Source: an uncultured Marinococcus sp. (GTDB lineage: Bacteria > Bacillota > Bacilli > Bacillales > Marinococcaceae). Taken from it: 64,000 bases of DNA. The notes under the pieces were generated by a model that was not told the origin of the DNA, ran no database searches, and saw only the letters and a program-made list of their open reading frames with translations. The position numbers were made by a program, and so were the translations under genes. Where the stretch lies: positions 1-64,000 of the forward strand of contig NZ_CANLSU010000006.1 of NCBI RefSeq assembly GCF_947493875.1. Reading direction: 5' to 3'. Below are positions 51,210 to 59,893 of this stretch, piece after piece. How positions within the stretch are numbered: position 1 is the stretch's first letter; every line of letters begins with the position of its first letter.

Positions 51210-51428
51210 TTATACATCAATAAAGCGGCTGCCTTTTTCTGTTACCGCCGGGTCCACATATTCGACTTTTTCTTCTTCATCTGTTACTTTTTCTGCTTCG
51301 AGCATCTCTTCTTTGATCAAGTAATCAAAATGAGCCTCTTCATTGGAATCATCCGGAGTAATACTTCCTTCTTCCTTGGCAGCAATACGCGCAATCAGCA
51401 GCAGCTCCCTCAGTAAATCGTTATCCAT
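51210..51428 (-). CDS. Small acidic protein, unknown function
   Basis: 72 aa, GGAGGAG before ATG. Helical and acidic (AKEEGSITPDDSNEEAHFDY, KVTDEEEKVEYVDPA). No family recognised. Follows the PilZ gene with a 56-bp gap in the same direction. Confidence 0.6.
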   Translation of the reverse strand: MDNDLLRELLLIARIAAKEEGSITPDDSNEEAHFDYLIKEEMLEAEKVTDEEEKVEYVDPAVTEKGSRFIDV

Positions 51429-51484
51429 ACTGCTCCTCCTCTTTTATTTTTCGTTTTTGATGAACAAAAATTTTCAGTGCCCTT

Positions 51485-51859
51485 TCAACTCTGCCGTTCT
51501 TTATCTTCAATGTTCAATTGGTGCACTGTGCGCACCAGGTCATTTTTTTGATCGTTGACTTCATCCGGAAAAAAGACGCCGTACATGCAGCCATCTCCTT
51601 GTTTTTCCTTTCGTTTTATATGTCCGTGCAGGATAAAGTTTTTATGGAGCGAGCGAAAGGAAAAAGTCAACAGCACCCTGTCTGTGACCGGCAGATTTAA
51701 CCGGGAAAAGAACCGCATGCCCCCGCCGGAAAGATCATGGATAGTAATGTCTCCTGCCGCGCTGTTCACAATAGTGCTGTCCATCCGGTAAATGAAGAAG
51801 GTTCCGTGCAGTGGTTGGTTTTCGAAATAGTAGCGTAGGTTTTTTCTTGAATCCGGCAT
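51485..51859 (-). CDS. PilZ-domain protein
   Basis: 124 aa. The c-di-GMP site R-x-x-x-R (RKNLRY at 5-10) and D-x-S-x-x-G (DLSGGGM) are both present, followed by the barrel strands VLLTFSF and MYGVFFPD. Single-domain c-di-GMP effector. The EAL gene on the opposite strand would lower its ligand. Begins just before an intergenic segment with the riboswitch. Confidence 0.88.
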   Translation of the reverse strand: MPDSRKNLRYYFENQPLHGTFFIYRMDSTIVNSAAGDITIHDLSGGGMRFFSRLNLPVTDRVLLTFSFRSLHKNFILHGHIKRKEKQGDGCMYGVFFPDEVNDQKNDLVRTVHQLNIEDKERQS

Positions 51860-52040
51860 ATCCTTCTCCTTTGTCTTCCCTGGAATGAGTGCTTCATTAA
51901 TAGTATATAGCCTCTGCCTTTGGATTTCAAAAGCGTTTACATGCCAGGCCCCGGGTATTTTATTGCTTATAGCTTCGTCATGATATTCAGCAAATAAAGA
52001 TTGACTTTATATGCGCTCTGGAATATGATTAACATAGAAT

Positions 52041-52132
52041 AAAAGGGGAGTAGCTTTTCTGCATCTGCATCGTCATGACGGGCTTTGAGGCCCCGGTGCT
52101 GATGATAGTTATCCGACTATAAGCGAGACCTT
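52041..52132 (+). promoter_or_regulatory. yybP-ykoY (Mn2+) riboswitch aptamer
   Basis: The conserved 5' segment AAAGGGGAGTAGC (52042-52054) opens it, and the 3' end is AGCGAGACCTTTTC. Between are paired arms typical of the family. Upstream of a TerC gene, the usual target. Known: Mn2+ binding turns expression on by blocking the terminator. Confidence 0.85.
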
Positions 52133-52172
52133 TTCTTCTTCGTAGCAGCTACGGGGAGGAAAAGGTTTTTTT
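52128..52172 (+). terminator. Riboswitch terminator 1
   Basis: ACCTTTTC (52128-52135) and GAAAAGGT (52159-52166), inner CGTAG/CTACG, followed by seven T. The left arm overlaps the aptamer end, as an expression platform should. Confidence 0.8.
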
Positions 52173-52224
52173 GATGCCTTTTCCTTCGAATCATTCAGGG
52201 AAAAGGTTTTTTTCATGCCTTTTC
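52157..52224 (+). repeat. Tandem 42-bp-spaced duplication at the terminators
   Basis: GGAAAAGGTTTTTTTGATGC (52158-52177) recurs as GGAAAAGGTTTTTTTCATGC with one change, with the period of about 42 bases. It makes the second terminator. Confidence 0.65.
52177..52213 (+). terminator. Riboswitch terminator 2, from a tandem duplication
   Basis: CCTTTTCC (52177-52184) and GGGAAAAGG (52198-52206), then seven T. Its right arm plus T-run and ATGCCTTTTC (52199-52224) repeats 52157-52182. Confidence 0.7.
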
Positions 52225-52244
52225 TTAAAAGGAGAGAAGAAGGA

Positions 52245-53027
52245 ATGGATGTAGGTTTATTAATGGAGTACAGCTGGGTGCTGGTTATACTTGTCCTGCT
52301 TGAGGGTGTGTTAGCAGCTGATAACGCAATGGTTTTAGCGGTAATGGTTAAGGACCTGCCCGAAAAACAACGGAAAAAAGCTCTTTTTTACGGGTTATTT
52401 GGCGCTTTTCTCTTCCGCTTTGGATCGCTGTTTATCATCAGTTTTCTGGCGGGTGTTTGGCAGGTCCAGGCTATTGGGGCAGCTTATCTTCTCTACATCG
52501 CCATTAATCATATTATCAGGCACTTCGTCCGCCATCGCCAGCAGCAAAGCGAGGTTGCTGTAACTAAAGAAAATAAATCGCCCGGCTTTTGGAAAACTGT
52601 GCTGAAGGTAGAGGTTGCAGATATTGCTTTTGCCGTTGATTCAATTCTCGCAGGTGTCGCTCTTGCTATTACCCTTCCGGCCTCCGGGCTCCCGGCTATT
52701 GGCGGGCTTGATGGTGGAATTTTTGCTGTGATTTTACTCGGGGGGTTAATCGGGGTTGTTATTATGCGTTTTGCTGCCAGTAAATTTGTTATTCTGCTGG
52801 AAAAACGTCCAGGTCTTGAGATCACAGCCTTTGTGATCGTGGGCTGGGTCGGTGTGAAGCTAGCCGTTTATGCTTTGAGTCACCCGGCGCTGCATATTAT
52901 TCCGGAAGCATTTTCCCATTCACCGCTTTGGAAGGCTTCCTTCTATATTGTCCTCGTTGTGATTGCGGTCAGCGGCTGGTTTTTATCCACCCCAAAAGCT
53001 GCAGATGAAACAGCGAAAGAACGTTAA
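52245..53027 (+). CDS. TerC family membrane protein (YkoY-like)
   Basis: 260 aa from ATG at 52245 (AAGGAG 11 bases upstream); the in-frame ATG at 52215 sits on the terminator's T-run. Hydrophobic with acidic membrane residues: LEGVLAADNAMVLAVMVKDL (the TerC DN motif) and VEVADIAFAVDSILAGVALA (second DS motif). These residues bind metal; TerC proteins export or load Mn2+. Controlled by the riboswitch. Confidence 0.92.
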   Translation: MDVGLLMEYSWVLVILVLLEGVLAADNAMVLAVMVKDLPEKQRKKALFYGLFGAFLFRFGSLFIISFLAGVWQVQAIGAAYLLYIAINHIIRHFVRHRQQQSEVAVTKENKSPGFWKTVLKVEVADIAFAVDSILAGVALAITLPASGLPAIGGLDGGIFAVILLGGLIGVVIMRFAASKFVILLEKRPGLEITAFVIVGWVGVKLAVYALSHPALHIIPEAFSHSPLWKASFYIVLVVIAVSGWFLSTPKAADETAKER

Positions 53028-53061
53028 TCGTTAATGCAGACTTCGTTTTGTATATAAAACC

Positions 53062-53101
53062 AGGCGTCTTTAAGCAGGTGAAAGCTTAAGGGCGCTTTTT
53101 T
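53062..53101 (+). terminator. Terminator of the TerC gene
   Basis: GCGTCTTTAAGC (53064-53075) and GCTTAAGGGCGC (53084-53095), then T6. Confidence 0.8.
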
Positions 53102-53204
53102 GCACCGTTTTCAAGCCTGGACGTTTATTTATACAGATTGAAGGTAAAAAAGAATTAGATAAAAATTTAATTTCACGGCTGACGAAAGCCGAAGGAGCTT
53201 GCTT

Positions 53205-53978
53205 ATGCCATTTTTCACTTCAAAAAGTACATCACTCTATTATGAACAGCGGGGCCAGGGGCCTGTGCTTTTATTTATTTCCCCTCCCGGCCTTGGCTGT
53301 GCGGCCTTTGAGCAGCAGCATCCGCTTGAAGATCAGTTTAAAGTCGTTACCTTCGATCCACGCGGAAATGGAAAAAGCGAATGCGGGGACACTGTTGACG
53401 GCACCATCAGCCAGTGGACAGAGGATATTTACGCCCTGGTATCTCATCTTGAGACTTCCCAGGTTATTCTTTGCGGCTATTCCTTTGGTGGACTCCCCGC
53501 CCAGGAATTTGCTTACAGATATCCCGAAAAGACAAAAGCACTCGTATTAATCAGCAGCTTTCCAAAAGTACGAACGTATATGCTGGCCGGGAAATTCCGT
53601 CTTGGCATTTGGAGCACATACGAAAATCTGCTGGGAACGCTTGGCAAAGGACTCGCCTTTTCTCATACCAAAAAGCAGGACCAGCAGGCGCGCATCGAAA
53701 AAAATATTGAAAACAGTGACCCCGGTGTTTTGGAGCAGATGTATTTGAACGGCAGGCACTATGACAGCACCGGCCTTCTCCCTTATATCAGTTGCCCCGT
53801 GCTTACGATATTTGGCAGCAATGACGTGTTCGTAAAAAAACATCAGCATGATTTTAAAGCCCGGCTTCCCAACATGCACAATGTTCATATTCAGGGTAAA
53901 GTACACCAGCTTCCCACCAGAGCCGCCAACGAGGTGAACGCTATTATCAGAAATTTTGTTAACAACGATGTTTACTGA
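53205..53978 (+). CDS. Alpha/beta hydrolase
   Basis: 257 aa from ATG 53205 (GAAGGAG 9 bases upstream). VTFDPRGNGKSEC, nucleophile elbow CGYSFGGLPAQ (Ser), acid Asp in FGSNDVFV, His in GKVHQLP. Likely an esterase or peptidase of the abhydrolase_1 type; substrate unknown. Confidence 0.85.
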   Translation: MPFFTSKSTSLYYEQRGQGPVLLFISPPGLGCAAFEQQHPLEDQFKVVTFDPRGNGKSECGDTVDGTISQWTEDIYALVSHLETSQVILCGYSFGGLPAQEFAYRYPEKTKALVLISSFPKVRTYMLAGKFRLGIWSTYENLLGTLGKGLAFSHTKKQDQQARIEKNIENSDPGVLEQMYLNGRHYDSTGLLPYISCPVLTIFGSNDVFVKKHQHDFKARLPNMHNVHIQGKVHQLPTRAANEVNAIIRNFVNNDVY

Positions 53979-54062
53979 AGAAGCATAAAGGATATATGCT
54001 TATAGTTCATTCTTACTTTGCATATCAGACACGGCGGTAATGGTTGGATAATAAGCTAACCC

Positions 54063-54108
54063 ATGAGCCAGCAAAAGAAATCTTTTTTCTTGCTGACTCT
54101 TTTTTTAA
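54063..54108 (+). terminator. Terminator of the hydrolase gene
   Basis: GAGCCAGCAA (54065-54074) and TTGCTGACTC (54090-54099), one mismatch, followed by seven T. Confidence 0.75.
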
Positions 54109-54155
54109 TTTCCTGAACCATTTATTTTATATTTTAACAAAAAGGAGTAGATATA

Positions 54156-54740
54156 ATGAGTAACACATCAACCGGCAAAACACTGCCAATTGTTGCGCTT
54201 TCAGCTGCGGCTATCGGGGGAGGCGTATACTGGTATGCGAAAAGATCCGGTAGTACCAGCGAGAGCGGCAGCAGCGAAGGCATCAAGGATAAAGTAAACA
54301 AAGCGAATCAGGAAGTCGATACTGACGAACTGAAAAGCCGTTTCCAACGAACAGTAGAGCTCGCCAAGCAGGCAACGACCCAGCTGCAGGAAATTTACAA
54401 TGATTACGGCAAAGACATTATTGAGCAGATCCAACAGGTGAAAAAAGACTCCGAAGGCGTAGTATCCACGGCAAAAGAAGCCGGTGATGAGCTCAAGGAT
54501 GTAGCTGAGACAGCCAAGGAAGCTGAACAGGAGCTCGAAGGGGTCAAGGACCAGGCAAAACAGGGCGCAGAGCAGGTTTCTTCCTCTGATCATTCCGGCT
54601 CTTCTGCTGAAAGCAGTGCCAATCAAAATATCCAGGAGTCTCCGGAAGAAGAGATAAAAAGAAAAGACGATCAGGCGGACATTGAGCCGCAGGAGGAAGG
54701 AAAAAATCAGCGGGACCCAAACAGCAGGGGCAATAACTAA
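54156..54740 (+). CDS. YtxH/GvpQ-like helical protein
   Basis: 194 aa, AAAGGAG before ATG. Begins with one helix (IVALSAAAIGGGVYWYAKR) then a long charged coiled-coil-like stretch (VELAKQATTQLQEIYNDYG; AKEAGDELKDVAETAKEAEQ) and a disordered charged end. Resembles YtxH or gas-vesicle GvpQ/GvpP-type envelope proteins in layout only. No direct evidence of function. Confidence 0.55.
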   Translation: MSNTSTGKTLPIVALSAAAIGGGVYWYAKRSGSTSESGSSEGIKDKVNKANQEVDTDELKSRFQRTVELAKQATTQLQEIYNDYGKDIIEQIQQVKKDSEGVVSTAKEAGDELKDVAETAKEAEQELEGVKDQAKQGAEQVSSSDHSGSSAESSANQNIQESPEEEIKRKDDQADIEPQEEGKNQRDPNSRGNN

Positions 54741-54774
54741 GCCTCCCTCTGTGATAAAAATCTTCTAAAACGTG

Positions 54775-54810
54775 TTAAACCACCAGGGACGGATCCTGGT
54801 GGTTTGTTTT
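54775..54810 (+). terminator. Terminator of the 194-aa gene
   Basis: AAACCACCAGG (54777-54787) and CCTGGTGGTTT (54795-54805), followed by GTTTT. Confidence 0.8.
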
Positions 54811-54819
54811 ATGTCCCTC

Positions 54820-55041
54820 TCATATGTCAGTCTTTTCCGCATGCTCTCCGCCATCCACGCAAGTTCTTTGTATAAGCAGACGAAAACCGCCGGATATAAT
54901 AACATCCCGCGGTTCCAGCTGTATATATTCATAACCACTATAACATACATAAAATTCCATTTTTAAGGTTTCGTTTTCCGCATTAGAAAAAGAACAGAGT
55001 TTCTGTTTTTTGGCTGGTCTCCTCCCGCTCCTGCTTAACAT
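54820..55041 (-). CDS. Possible 73-aa protein after the crtM gene
   Basis: Frame starting ATG 3 bases after the crtM stop and running to a TGA at 54820. Reads as a normal mixed protein (EFYVCYSGYEYIQLEPRDVI), but there is no ribosome site. A terminator for plus transcripts overlaps. Otherwise the gap 54741-55044 holds a hairpin only. Weak. Confidence 0.2.
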   Translation of the reverse strand: MLSRSGRRPAKKQKLCSFSNAENETLKMEFYVCYSGYEYIQLEPRDVIISGGFRLLIQRTCVDGGEHAEKTDI

Positions 55042-55044
55042 CTT

Positions 55045-55887
55045 TTAGGAGGAGAGTCTTTTTAAGATACTCCATTTATCCCGTTTAGAAACGTAGGCCC
55101 GCTCTTTAAACACCTGGTAATCGTTTTTCCGTACCGATTCCAAAATTGCCTGATACATATAAGCAGCGCCTTTGACGGGATACCTCGCATCCTTTGGATA
55201 CTGTTCAATAGATTCAAGCGCCTCTGTATACAGCTCCTCTGCGCGTGCGGCAGTCTCCTCCCACGCACGGACAAATGACGGGTTCAGGCGGTGCGCGTAA
55301 AGATCTCTGGTGGTATAGCCGTGCTTTTCAAGTATTTCAACAGGGAAATAAATGCGCCCACGCTCCAGATCTTCGCCTACATCGCGCAGAATATTTGTCA
55401 GCTGCATCGCCTTTCCAAGGGCGATTGCGCCCGGCTTCAGGTGTTCAAAACGCTCCGGGGAAAGGATAGGCAGAAGCATCAGCCCTACAGTTCCTGCTAC
55501 ATAATAGGAATATCCTTCAACTTCTTCCAGTGTGTAATAAAAAATTTTTTCTAAATCCATATACTGCCCCTGGATCATATCCAAAAAAGGCTGTACTTCC
55601 ATATCGAATCGTTCGAAAGTATCTCTCAGTGCAATCCATTGCAGGGACGGCTGATAAAATGGATCGCGGACAAACTGGTTGAACATGGTTTCAAATTCCT
55701 TTAATTCCTCTTCCGGGTTTTCCCCCTCGTCCACAATATCATCGACCGTGCGGCAAAAAGCATAGACGGCCCAGACACCCCGCCTTTTTTCAAGCGGCAG
55801 AATATCAAATGCCTTCGAAAAAGTTTTGCTGTGCATTGTAATAATACGATGACATTCTTCGTATGCTTCTTCTAACGTTGATTTCAT
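55045..55887 (-). CDS. crtM: Phytoene/squalene synthase family (dehydrosqualene synthase CrtM-like)
   Basis: 280 aa from ATG 55887 (GAGGGG about 9 bases upstream). Two Asp-rich metal sites: TVDDIVDE (about 50-57) and NILRDVGEDLERG. AYEECHRIITMHSKTFS and the VAGTVGLMLLPIL segment are typical. In Bacillaceae this enzyme condenses two farnesyl diphosphates to C30 dehydrosqualene; C30 is inferred from the partner genes. Third gene of a cluster with two desaturases. Confidence 0.9.
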   Translation of the reverse strand: MKSTLEEAYEECHRIITMHSKTFSKAFDILPLEKRRGVWAVYAFCRTVDDIVDEGENPEEELKEFETMFNQFVRDPFYQPSLQWIALRDTFERFDMEVQPFLDMIQGQYMDLEKIFYYTLEEVEGYSYYVAGTVGLMLLPILSPERFEHLKPGAIALGKAMQLTNILRDVGEDLERGRIYFPVEILEKHGYTTRDLYAHRLNPSFVRAWEETAARAEELYTEALESIEQYPKDARYPVKGAAYMYQAILESVRKNDYQVFKERAYVSKRDKWSILKRLSS

Positions 55888-55951
55888 ACTTCTCATCCCC
55901 TCTCCCGCGTGTCAGAAGCCAAGTGATGGTTGGTCCCCTGCCGGGTGTTTA

Positions 55952-57400
55952 TCAGAACATATCCTGCTTTATCCCTGTCTCGAGATGCTCTGCTAACAGT
56001 TTTGCTCCCTGCATGACAATTGGGACACCGCCACCGGGATGCGTAGAAGCGCCTACCGCGTATACGTTGCTGTAAGAGAACGGCTTAAGCTGCGGACGGA
56101 AAGCGCCTGATTGGGCAAAGCTCGGAGCGATGCCAAAGCTGCCCCCTTCATACAGCCCATATCTGCCGGCATCCTGGGGCGTACGGATCTGCATCCACTG
56201 AATCGAAGAACGCAGGTGCGGGAACCCTTTTTTTTCGACCGTCTCCAAAATAGACTGAATAAACTCTTCCTGCACCTCCCAGTCGACGTTGTCTCCTGAT
56301 GGCACGGGAACGAGCAGATACAGTACACTCTTACCTTCCGGGGCGAGGGTAGAGTCTATTAATGACGGGTGGAATGCATAAATACTCGGCTCTTCCGGTA
56401 ACTCCTTCTTGTCAAAAATCTGCTTCATTTGATGATCAAAATTGCTGCCCATAAAAAACTGGTGTATAGATGCCTTTGTATATATTTTGTCTAATCCCAA
56501 ATAAATTAGCAAGCATCCTGATGAAGAAGTGTATTTTTTTTGTGATTTATTTTCCACCAGCTGTTCTGCCACTGGGAGCTCACAGTTGCAGATCAGCCGG
56601 TCTGCCGGTTCTACCCTCTTATCCGTTTTCAGGGCAGTAAATACCTGTCCCTTCGCCTGGATGCTTAATGCCGTTTCTTCAAACCGAAATGTCACTCCGC
56701 GGCGATCCAGCTCTTCTTTAATTTTTTCGATCAGCATCGCATAGCCTCCGTGGATATACCAGATGCCGTGATACTGTTCACTGAAGGAGACCAGGGAGTA
56801 AATACCGGGGGTAGTGGCAGGATTGCCGCCAATGTAAAGCGTCTGCAGGGAATATGCGTCCCGGAGCCGGGGGTCTGTAAAATAATCAGCCACCTGCGCT
56901 CTCACCGACTGATAGGCCTTCATCTGCCATAGGGAACGGATATTAGCTGCAGTGAAAAACTCCCGTTTGCGCATAAATGAACGGGATAAAAAATCCTTTT
57001 CCCCCTGCAGGAAATTTTTCTTCATATCACGCATAAATCTTTCAAAATGCTCTTCTTCTCCCGGAAAGGTCCGTGCCATTTCGTCTTTCTGTTTTTCCTG
57101 ATCACTCCATTTGTAAAATTCTGTTCCGTCGGAAAAAACCATACGGTACAAAGGATCGATCCGTTCCATATCAAGCACTTCCGGATCCATCCCCGCTTCC
57201 GCAAGTATGGCTTTAATTGTTTCGGGCAACAGGACGATCGTTGGTCCCTCATCGACTTTAAACCCATCCTGCTTCACCCATTTGATTCTTCCGCCTGCTT
57301 CTTTATCCTTTTCCACTATCGTTACTTTTTCGCCCGCCTGGGTTCTGTAGAGAGCTGTTACAAGTCCGCCGATACCGCTTCCCACGATAATATTTTTCAT
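55952..57400 (-). CDS. CrtN/CrtI-type carotenoid desaturase or oxidase
   Basis: 482 aa, ATG overlapping the previous stop (ATGA). FAD-binding GSGIGGLVTALYRTQAGEKV at the N-terminus; IHGGYAMLIEKI-type substrate region; C-terminal GASTHPGGGVPIVMQGAKL. Amine oxidase/phytoene desaturase family. Of the two homologues one probably desaturates dehydrosqualene and the other oxidises or desaturates further (CrtNb/CrtP types). Which is which is not told by sequence alone. Confidence 0.88.
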   Translation of the reverse strand: MKNIIVGSGIGGLVTALYRTQAGEKVTIVEKDKEAGGRIKWVKQDGFKVDEGPTIVLLPETIKAILAEAGMDPEVLDMERIDPLYRMVFSDGTEFYKWSDQEKQKDEMARTFPGEEEHFERFMRDMKKNFLQGEKDFLSRSFMRKREFFTAANIRSLWQMKAYQSVRAQVADYFTDPRLRDAYSLQTLYIGGNPATTPGIYSLVSFSEQYHGIWYIHGGYAMLIEKIKEELDRRGVTFRFEETALSIQAKGQVFTALKTDKRVEPADRLICNCELPVAEQLVENKSQKKYTSSSGCLLIYLGLDKIYTKASIHQFFMGSNFDHQMKQIFDKKELPEEPSIYAFHPSLIDSTLAPEGKSVLYLLVPVPSGDNVDWEVQEEFIQSILETVEKKGFPHLRSSIQWMQIRTPQDAGRYGLYEGGSFGIAPSFAQSGAFRPQLKPFSYSNVYAVGASTHPGGGVPIVMQGAKLLAEHLETGIKQDMF

Positions 57401-58893
57401 TGCGCCCGCTCCCTGGAATATTTAGCAGTCAGTGCCTGAGCAGTGATCCTGCCGGATACAATAATCGTCGGCAGGCCGCTGCCCGGATGCGTGCCTCCGC
57501 CAACCAGCCAGCAGTTCCCGACATCTTCGAATTTGTTATGCGGACGAAAATACATCATTTGATTTAAGCGGTGGGACAAATTAAACACGGCTCCTTCGTA
57601 CACATTACTGTCGATCTGCCAGTCTGTGGGCGTATAAATTTTTTCCACTTCAATATGATCCCGGAGTCCTTTAAAATGCGAACGACTTTCCACCTGGTCA
57701 AGCACCAGGTCCCGAAAGCTGTCCTTGTTGTTCTCCCAGTCGATGCCGCTCTGGTTGTTTGGAACCGGGGCAAGCATATAAATTGGCGATTTTCCTGCTG
57801 GCGCCAGTGTGTCGTCGGTCACGGCCGGATTATGAATATAGATCGACGGATCATCCGAAACAATTTTTTCATGAATCATTTCTTCTACATTCTTTTTATA
57901 ATCATTGGAAAAAACGATAGAATGATGTGCTGCTTCGGAATAGGTAGTGTCCACGCCGGCATAAAGCATAAACGCCGAACAGGAATAGTCTTTTTCAGCC
58001 ACTTTTTCTTTTTTCCATTTTTTCAGCGGTTCATCAAACAATTCGGTAGCAGCGTAGGCAAAATCCGCATTAACCACCACTTCATCTGCTCCAAACACTT
58101 CCCCGTTTTCAAGCTCCACCCCCACAGCCTGTTGTTTTTTTGTGCGGATGCTTTTAACCGGCGTATTCAGATAAAGATGTCCGCCGTCTTCTTCAAATGC
58201 TTTAGCCATTGCTTTTGGTATCTGATTCAATCCCCCCGTAGGGTGAACAATCCCGTACTCATGCTCCATGTAGGAAAGAATGCTGAACGCCCCCGGGCAA
58301 TCCCATGGTGACATTCCTAAATATTTGGACTGAAAGGTAAAAGAAAGCTTCAGCCGCTCATCGGAAAAATACTGGCTCAGCACGTCGTAGACAGACTTGC
58401 CGAGTGCCAGGTGCGGAAGGGCTTTAAGCGTACGGGGCTTCATATAGTCCAGGAGCGACCCGTGCTCATGCTCAAGCACCGGCAGAAGCGCATCCCAACG
58501 TTTTCCCAGATCATGCATAAAACGATCGTACCCCTTTTCGTCACCTGGAAAGGAAGCAGCGATCCGTCGTTTCATTTCCTGCTTATTGGAAGTCGGCCGA
58601 AAGCTTGAATCTTCGAAAAATAATTCATACATCGGGTCCAAGTAATTCCAGGAAATGTAGTGTGCCAGGTCCCTTCCGGTTGCTGAAAAAATTTCCTCAA
58701 CAATATGAGGCATGCTTAAAAATGTCGGACCTTTATCAAAGCGGTACCCGTCAACGTCCACGTGGGACGTGCGCCCGCCTGGCTTATCGTCCTTTTCGAA
58801 CACACTTACCTGAAAACCCTGACTTTGCAGCAGCATGGCAGCGGTAAGTCCTCCGGGGCCCGCCCCAATAACCGCAATTCGTGTCTCTCTCAC
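57397..58893 (-). CDS. CrtN-type carotenoid desaturase
   Basis: 498 aa, GTG start, GAGGGG about 10 bases upstream. IAVIGAGPGGLTAAMLLQSQ, GGLNQIPKAMAKAFEEDGGH and C-terminal CWLVGGGTHPGSGLPTIIVSG are diagnostic of phytoene desaturases. First gene of the operon: desaturase, second desaturase (4-base overlap), then crtM 55 bases on. Makes coloured C30 carotenoids in the membrane, typical of halophilic bacilli. Confidence 0.9.
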   Translation of the reverse strand: MRETRIAVIGAGPGGLTAAMLLQSQGFQVSVFEKDDKPGGRTSHVDVDGYRFDKGPTFLSMPHIVEEIFSATGRDLAHYISWNYLDPMYELFFEDSSFRPTSNKQEMKRRIAASFPGDEKGYDRFMHDLGKRWDALLPVLEHEHGSLLDYMKPRTLKALPHLALGKSVYDVLSQYFSDERLKLSFTFQSKYLGMSPWDCPGAFSILSYMEHEYGIVHPTGGLNQIPKAMAKAFEEDGGHLYLNTPVKSIRTKKQQAVGVELENGEVFGADEVVVNADFAYAATELFDEPLKKWKKEKVAEKDYSCSAFMLYAGVDTTYSEAAHHSIVFSNDYKKNVEEMIHEKIVSDDPSIYIHNPAVTDDTLAPAGKSPIYMLAPVPNNQSGIDWENNKDSFRDLVLDQVESRSHFKGLRDHIEVEKIYTPTDWQIDSNVYEGAVFNLSHRLNQMMYFRPHNKFEDVGNCWLVGGGTHPGSGLPTIIVSGRITAQALTAKYSRERAQ

Positions 58894-59004
58894 TCCAAAA
58901 AGCCCCTCTCTGTCAAAACCTTATGTTCATGTCCAAAGTTTTATTCCCGTTTTTTTGCATTCTCAACCTGCCCAAAAGCCCCGGAAAATAGACATTGTAA
59001 AAGC

Positions 59005-59034
59005 ATAAAAAAAGACCTTTCAGAAAGAAAGGTC
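59005..59034 (-). terminator. Terminator after the fructosamine kinase gene
   Basis: GACCTTTC (59014-59021) and GAAAGGTC (59027-59034), followed by seven T on the minus strand. Confidence 0.8.
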
Positions 59035-59038
59035 CCGT

Positions 59039-59893
59039 TCAGCTGGTTCTGCTGTATAATGCAAGCACCCGGTCCACCTGCGCCCCGTACATTTCCCCGA
59101 ACACGTTTAAATGAACGAGCAAATAATACAGCTGATAGAGAGGCATCCGCTCCTCAAATTCAGCTTCCACCGGCTGAATGGTTTCATAAGCCTCATACGT
59201 CCGTTCCGAAAAGCCTCCAAACAGACGGGTAAAGGCAAGATCAAATTCGTAGTCCCCATACCAGCAGGCAGGATCGATCAAATACGGACGTCCTTCTTCT
59301 CCTGTGAGCCAGTTGCCGGCCCAAAGGTCTCCGTGCAGCTTTACCGGCTGCCGGTCATCGGGTATCCACTCTCCGAGGTGGTCCAGAATGTAGCGAAGGC
59401 GGCGGGACCGTTCGTCAGTCAGTTTACCGAGGGACCTGGCGATTTCCATCTGCGGCCTCAGGCGGTGATCCCTCACAAAACGCACCCAGCTCGTTTCCCA
59501 TGAATTTTCCTGCGGCAGCTCCCCGATGAAGTTATCCTCCTCGAGGCCGAAATAATCCCCTGAAGACTGGTGGAGATTGGCCAGATCGATCCCAAGCCAC
59601 TCATCAGTGCGACTGTCTCCGCTTCCCTGAATAATGTCCATAATAATAAATTTCTTGGACCAGTGCAGTACGTCAGGCACATGCACCGCTTCCGATTCAC
59701 GCAGGAATTCGAGTCCGCGTTTTTCCTGGCGGAAAAAATCATACGGTGCCTCTTCATGCCATTTCAGAAAATAGGAGCGCCGGTTTGTATCCACCCGGTA
59801 GGCAGAGCTGATGCTTCCTCCGGAGAGGCTTGCTATATTGGTCACTTCTGCCTGTGGATCCACGTACCGTATCGCTTTTTGAATATGCTCCAT
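59039..59893 (-). CDS. Fructosamine kinase family protein
   Basis: 284 aa. Opens IQKAIRYVDPQAEV and has SLSGGSISSAYRVDT, FLKWHEEAPYDFF, catalytic PVKLHGDLWAGNW and LIDPACWYGDYEFDLAFT. Fructosamine-3-kinases phosphorylate glycated amines in the cytosol, starting deglycation (FN3K-RP group). ATG overlaps the LMW phosphatase stop (TAATG), so the two are coupled; this pairing is widespread in bacteria. Confidence 0.92.
   Translation of the reverse strand: MEHIQKAIRYVDPQAEVTNIASLSGGSISSAYRVDTNRRSYFLKWHEEAPYDFFRQEKRGLEFLRESEAVHVPDVLHWSKKFIIMDIIQGSGDSRTDEWLGIDLANLHQSSGDYFGLEEDNFIGELPQENSWETSWVRFVRDHRLRPQMEIARSLGKLTDERSRRLRYILDHLGEWIPDDRQPVKLHGDLWAGNWLTGEEGRPYLIDPACWYGDYEFDLAFTRLFGGFSERTYEAYETIQPVEAEFEERMPLYQLYYLLVHLNVFGEMYGAQVDRVLALYSRTS

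Noticed and set aside
57571-58311. 246-aa plus-strand frame inside the CrtN gene
   Set aside because: Complement of a confidently identified desaturase; no ribosome site, His/Phe-rich shadow composition.
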